This document shows positions 61,829 through 64,000 of a stretch of 64,000 nt of DNA, in pieces. The stretch covers positions 1 to 64,000 of the forward strand of contig JAETPU010000010.1 in the NCBI GenBank assembly GCA_021771035.1. Reading direction: 5' to 3'. The stretch's first letter is position 1; each line of letters begins with the position of its first letter. The stretch comes from Marvinbryantia formatexigens. GTDB taxonomy: Bacteria > Bacillota > Clostridia > Oscillospirales > Ruminococcaceae. The notes under the pieces were generated by a model, which had not been told where the DNA came from, ran no database searches, and saw nothing but the letters and a program-made list of their open reading frames with translations. The position numbers were made by a program, and so were the translations under genes.

Positions 61829-62770
61829 ATGCCGATACTGAATTTCGGTTCCCTAAACCTGGATCACGTGTACAGTGTGGAACACTTCGTACGCCCGGGG
61901 GAGACTGTCTCCTCCCAGGATATGCAGTCCTTTCCCGGAGGCAAGGGCCTCAACCAATCCGTTGCCCTGGCTAAAGCCGGAGCCAGGGTATTTCATGCAG
62001 GCTGCGTAGGCCAGGACGGGGCCCTGCTCACCGATACGCTGGCCCAGTCCGGCGTGGACACCAGGCTGATCCATCAGGTCAGTATCCCAACCGGCCATGC
62101 CGTCATTCAGGTGGATGAAACCGGGCAGAACTGCATTCTTCTGTATGGCGGGGCCAACCGGGCCATCGGGCCGGAACAGATCCGCCAGACCCTTCTGGAT
62201 TTTTCCCGGGAAGCAGGAGAACCCGCTCTGGTTTTGCTGCAAAATGAGATAAGCGGCCTGCCGCGTATCCTGGAACTCTGCCGCAGGCTGGGCCTGCCCA
62301 CGGCGCTCAACCCATCCCCCATTACATCGGATCTGCCCGGGCTTCCCCTGGGCGAGGTCACTTGGCTGATTCTCAACGAACTGGAGGCCCAGGCCCTTCT
62401 GGGGGACAGCTCCTGTACCGGCGTTTCCGAAGAATCCATCGGCAAAATGCTCATCGGGGCGCTGGCCCAGCGGTATCCCCGGACAAACCTGGTTTTAACT
62501 CTTGGGGATCAGGGGGCGCTGTGCCGGCTGGCCGGGACGGACAATGGGATTCTGTATCAGCCTATCTTCCCGGTAAACGCCGTGGATACCACCGCCGCGG
62601 GGGACACCTTCACCGGGTACTTTCTACAGGGCATCTACAGCGGGCGCACTCCCGCCCAGGCCCTGGAGTGGGCCAGCGCGGCCTCCGCTTTGGCGGTTTC
62701 CCGCCATGGGGCGGCCCCTTCCATCCCCACGGCCCTGGAGGTCCGGGAATTTCTGCAAAGACGGGGATAA
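61829..62770 (+). CDS. PfkB-family carbohydrate kinase, ribokinase-like
   Basis: 313 residues from ATG 61829, preceded by AAAAGGAGGA. Substrate motif FPGGKGLNQSVALAKAGA near the N-terminus, and the ATP/anion-hole motif DTTAAGDTFTGYFL with the catalytic Asp near the C-terminus. NxxE-like LILNELEAQAL is also present. GGKGxNQ and length fit ribokinase, which makes ribose 5-phosphate. It lies 94 bases after the ADP-ribosylglycohydrolase gene in the same direction and probably shares AraC control. Confidence 0.92.
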   Translation: MPILNFGSLNLDHVYSVEHFVRPGETVSSQDMQSFPGGKGLNQSVALAKAGARVFHAGCVGQDGALLTDTLAQSGVDTRLIHQVSIPTGHAVIQVDETGQNCILLYGGANRAIGPEQIRQTLLDFSREAGEPALVLLQNEISGLPRILELCRRLGLPTALNPSPITSDLPGLPLGEVTWLILNELEAQALLGDSSCTGVSEESIGKMLIGALAQRYPRTNLVLTLGDQGALCRLAGTDNGILYQPIFPVNAVDTTAAGDTFTGYFLQGIYSGRTPAQALEWASAASALAVSRHGAAPSIPTALEVREFLQRRG

Positions 62771-62881
62771 CGGCAGGCCAAACGGTCGCTCCCATATTCC
62801 GGCCGCCGTCATAGTCCCAAGATTCCCAAGGGGGACCTCCCGTTTTTTAAAATGATTCCAGAATTGTTTATCCGGAAAAGC

Positions 62882-62917
62882 GTCGCCTCCCGTTTTAGCC
62901 TAAAAACGGGAGGCGAC
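62882..62917 (+). terminator. Strong hairpin between convergent genes
   Basis: GTCGCCTCCCGTTTT and AAAACGGGAGGCGAC are perfect 15-base arms. T-runs after the stem are weak on both strands, so it may act in mRNA 3'-end stability as much as in termination. Confidence 0.6.
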
Positions 62918-62955
62918 GTATTATATCCTCCATCCGGCAGCTGTAGAAAACCCTA

Positions 62956-63429
62956 TCAGTCCACCATCATCTGGATTTGCGGGGAAAACGGAATCAGCTG
63001 GGCTGTCCGGGCCAGAAAATCCACCCGGTATCCGGTGCCGTTCCCATGGAAAAATCCTGTGCGGGGCTCTACCTTGACAAAACACATCTGCTCGTCTGCT
63101 TCATCGTTATGGGCAAAATACCAGGGCGCGAATACCTCGGTGAGCTTTTGGCGAATCTCCCGGTTTTGCTCCAACAGCGGGTGCCCGGCATTAAAGGCCG
63201 TTCCCTCAAAGATATGAAAGCCATTGCACAGGGACACCCGGGGATTTTCCTGCAGCTGCCTGACCTTGTTGGAGATCCCATGGGTCACAATCCAGAAGGC
63301 GCCCTGCCAGTAGCAGGTATCCACCACCCGCTGCGACGGAATATTCTCCACGCAGGTTGCAAGCACAAATGTATAATCCCGTTCGAAGAGTTCCCGTAAA
63401 ACTCTTTGGCTCGTTTCATAATCCGTCAT
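62956..63429 (-). CDS. Pyridoxamine 5'-phosphate oxidase-family flavin-binding protein
   Basis: 157 residues from ATG 63429 (MTDYETSQRVLREL); ATG 63441 is also possible. The split-barrel FMN fold is read from YTFVLATCVENIPSQRVVDTCYWQG, FWIVTHGISNKVRQLQENPRVSLC and a C-terminal RTGFFHGNGTGYRVDF strand. Members reduce or bind flavin-dependent substrates; true PdxH features are missing. The function in this organism is unknown. It is convergent with the kinase gene. Confidence 0.82.
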   Translation of the reverse strand: MTDYETSQRVLRELFERDYTFVLATCVENIPSQRVVDTCYWQGAFWIVTHGISNKVRQLQENPRVSLCNGFHIFEGTAFNAGHPLLEQNREIRQKLTEVFAPWYFAHNDEADEQMCFVKVEPRTGFFHGNGTGYRVDFLARTAQLIPFSPQIQMMVD

Positions 63430-63555
63430 TCCAGCGCTCATCCTTTCATTTTCGAAAAACAGTCCGGTACTCCCGGCGTACCCTGGGGCCGAATCCATAC
63501 CCGCTTTCATTTTACCAGCAATCCGTTTTCCCGTAAACTCAAATTAACCGGGCCG

Positions 63556-63678
63556 CGGCGGTAAAATTCACGCGGAGCGTGAATATCTTGGAGTTTTGCT
63601 CACCGGCCCGAAAGTGCGGCCGGTGTTTGGCGGGGCCAAACCGCAAAACGTCCCGGTTTAGTTCAGGCCTTTTTGTGA
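63556..63678 (+). repeat. Dispersed repeat family, tandem copy 1
   Basis: GGTAAAAT at the -10 position, palindrome ATTCACGC/GCGTGAAT, ATCTTGGAGTTTTGC, CACCGGC/GCCGGTG, TTTGGC/GCCAAA, GCAAAAC, TCCCGGTTTAGTTCAGGC. About 117 bp to the same point of the next copy. Confidence 0.85.
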
Positions 63679-63793
63679 TACAATGTTCACGGGACGTGAA
63701 TATCTGGGAATTTCGCTCACCGGGTCCGAAGGCATGGCCGGTGTTTGGCGGGGCCAAACCGCAAAACGTCCCGGTTTAGTTCAGGCCTTGTTT
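63675..63793 (+). repeat. Dispersed repeat family, tandem copy 2
   Basis: TGTGATACAAT (extended -10), palindrome GTTCACG/CGTGAA, then the same block order as copy 1 with scattered changes (TTTCGC for TTTTGC). The unit is 119 bp to copy 3. Confidence 0.85.
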
Positions 63794-63832
63794 GTGATAC
63801 AATGTTCACACAGATACGAAGTGTGTGATTGA
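63794..63832 (+). repeat. Dispersed repeat family, partial copy 3 at the HAD gene promoter
   Basis: TGTGATACAAT followed by palindrome TTCACACA/TGTGTGA, after which the repeat stops. Its extended -10 is about 95 bases before the HAD ATG, like the arrangement at pyrE. Confidence 0.75.
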
Positions 63833-63900
63833 AAGAGAGCTCCCCGGGCAGGGGATTCCCCATAGCTTCTCTATATGAAAACGAAACTGGGAGGATATGT

Positions 63901-64000
63901 ATGAAACCGACTATCTTTTGGGATTTTGACGGTACCCTGGCCTGGTGCGATCACATCTGGAGCAACAGTATCCTGAAAGCTATCCGCCGGGTAAATCCCG
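63901..64000 (+). CDS. HAD-superfamily hydrolase, N-terminal part
   Basis: The gene starts at ATG 63901, preceded by GGGAGGATATGT, and runs off the window. The first residues, MKPTIFWDFDGTLAWCDHIW, contain HAD motif I DxDGT (nucleophile D8 and acid/base D10). This places it in the phosphoglycolate phosphatase-like or beta-phosphoglucomutase-like group. The remaining motifs are outside. Tandem dispersed repeats form its upstream region. Confidence 0.85.
   Translation, partial: MKPTIFWDFDGTLAWCDHIWSNSILKAIRRVNP

Overview
The window looks like a chromosomal piece of a strictly anaerobic, spore-forming, GC-rich member of the Clostridia, most like the Oscillospiraceae/Ruminococcaceae (inference from gene content). 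It carries pyruvate:ferredoxin oxidoreductase, an NAD(H)-linked trimeric [FeFe] hydrogenase with associated sensor-like genes, a SleL-type spore-cortex lytic enzyme, a T-box leader before hisS-aspS, and TTG/GTG starts behind strong Shine-Dalgarno sequences. No rRNA, CRISPR array, transposase or prophage gene was seen.

Layout. 1-0.85 kb: end of an ABC exporter. 1.2-1.3 kb: tRNA-Arg(CCU). 1.5-9.3 kb (+): Nudix hydrolase, KtrB/TrkH potassium transporter, D,D-carboxypeptidase, a PilN-like small membrane protein, lepA, hemW. 9.5-19.0 kb (-): heterodimeric ABC exporter, sleL, pyruvate:ferredoxin oxidoreductase. 19.1-27.7 kb: EpsG-like polymerase, Cys-type sulfatase, zinc-ribbon protein, glycosyltransferase plus acyltransferase, CPBP protease, pyrE. 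27.7-29.2 kb: a gene-poor tract full of long perfect hairpins. 29.3-38.9 kb: two divergent operons. The minus-strand one encodes the hydrogenase subunits and a small ATPase. The plus-strand one encodes DRTGG proteins, a second ATPase, a hydrogenase-like iron-sulfur protein with Ala at the proton-relay position, and a PHP phosphoesterase. 39.2-40.5 kb: no gene; DnaA-box-like motifs. 40.5-43.1 kb: TRIC channel, uroporphyrinogen-decarboxylase-family protein, monooxygenase-like protein. 43.4-53.7 kb (-): tadA, aspS, hisS (T-box), mgsA, minD, PBP2, mreD, mreC, mreB. 54.1-59.1 kb (-): Nudix ADP-ribose hydrolase, GH13 amylase, glycogen phosphorylase. 59.3-62.8 kb: AraC regulator divergent from ADP-ribosylglycohydrolase and a ribokinase-like kinase. 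63-64 kb: PNPOx-family protein, tandem repeats, start of a HAD hydrolase.

How it fits together. PFOR makes reduced ferredoxin, and the HydABC-type hydrogenase can reoxidise it together with NADH. A good Rex operator in the hydrogenase leader points to NADH/NAD+ control. The divergent plus-strand genes look like a redox or H2 signalling module that shares the same intergenic region. The mre-PBP2-minD-mgsA cluster is the usual Firmicute cell-shape neighbourhood but lacks minC, minE and rodA. Glycogen phosphorylase and the amylase form an alpha-glucan breakdown operon.

The least explained material is intergenic. One item is a roughly 118-bp repeat with an extended -10 motif, a variable palindrome and a branched fold. 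It occurs upstream of pyrE, the CPBP protease gene and the HAD gene, always in the same orientation to the downstream gene. The other is the hairpin-rich tract at 28.2-29.1 kb, whose stems vary in sequence but stay complementary.
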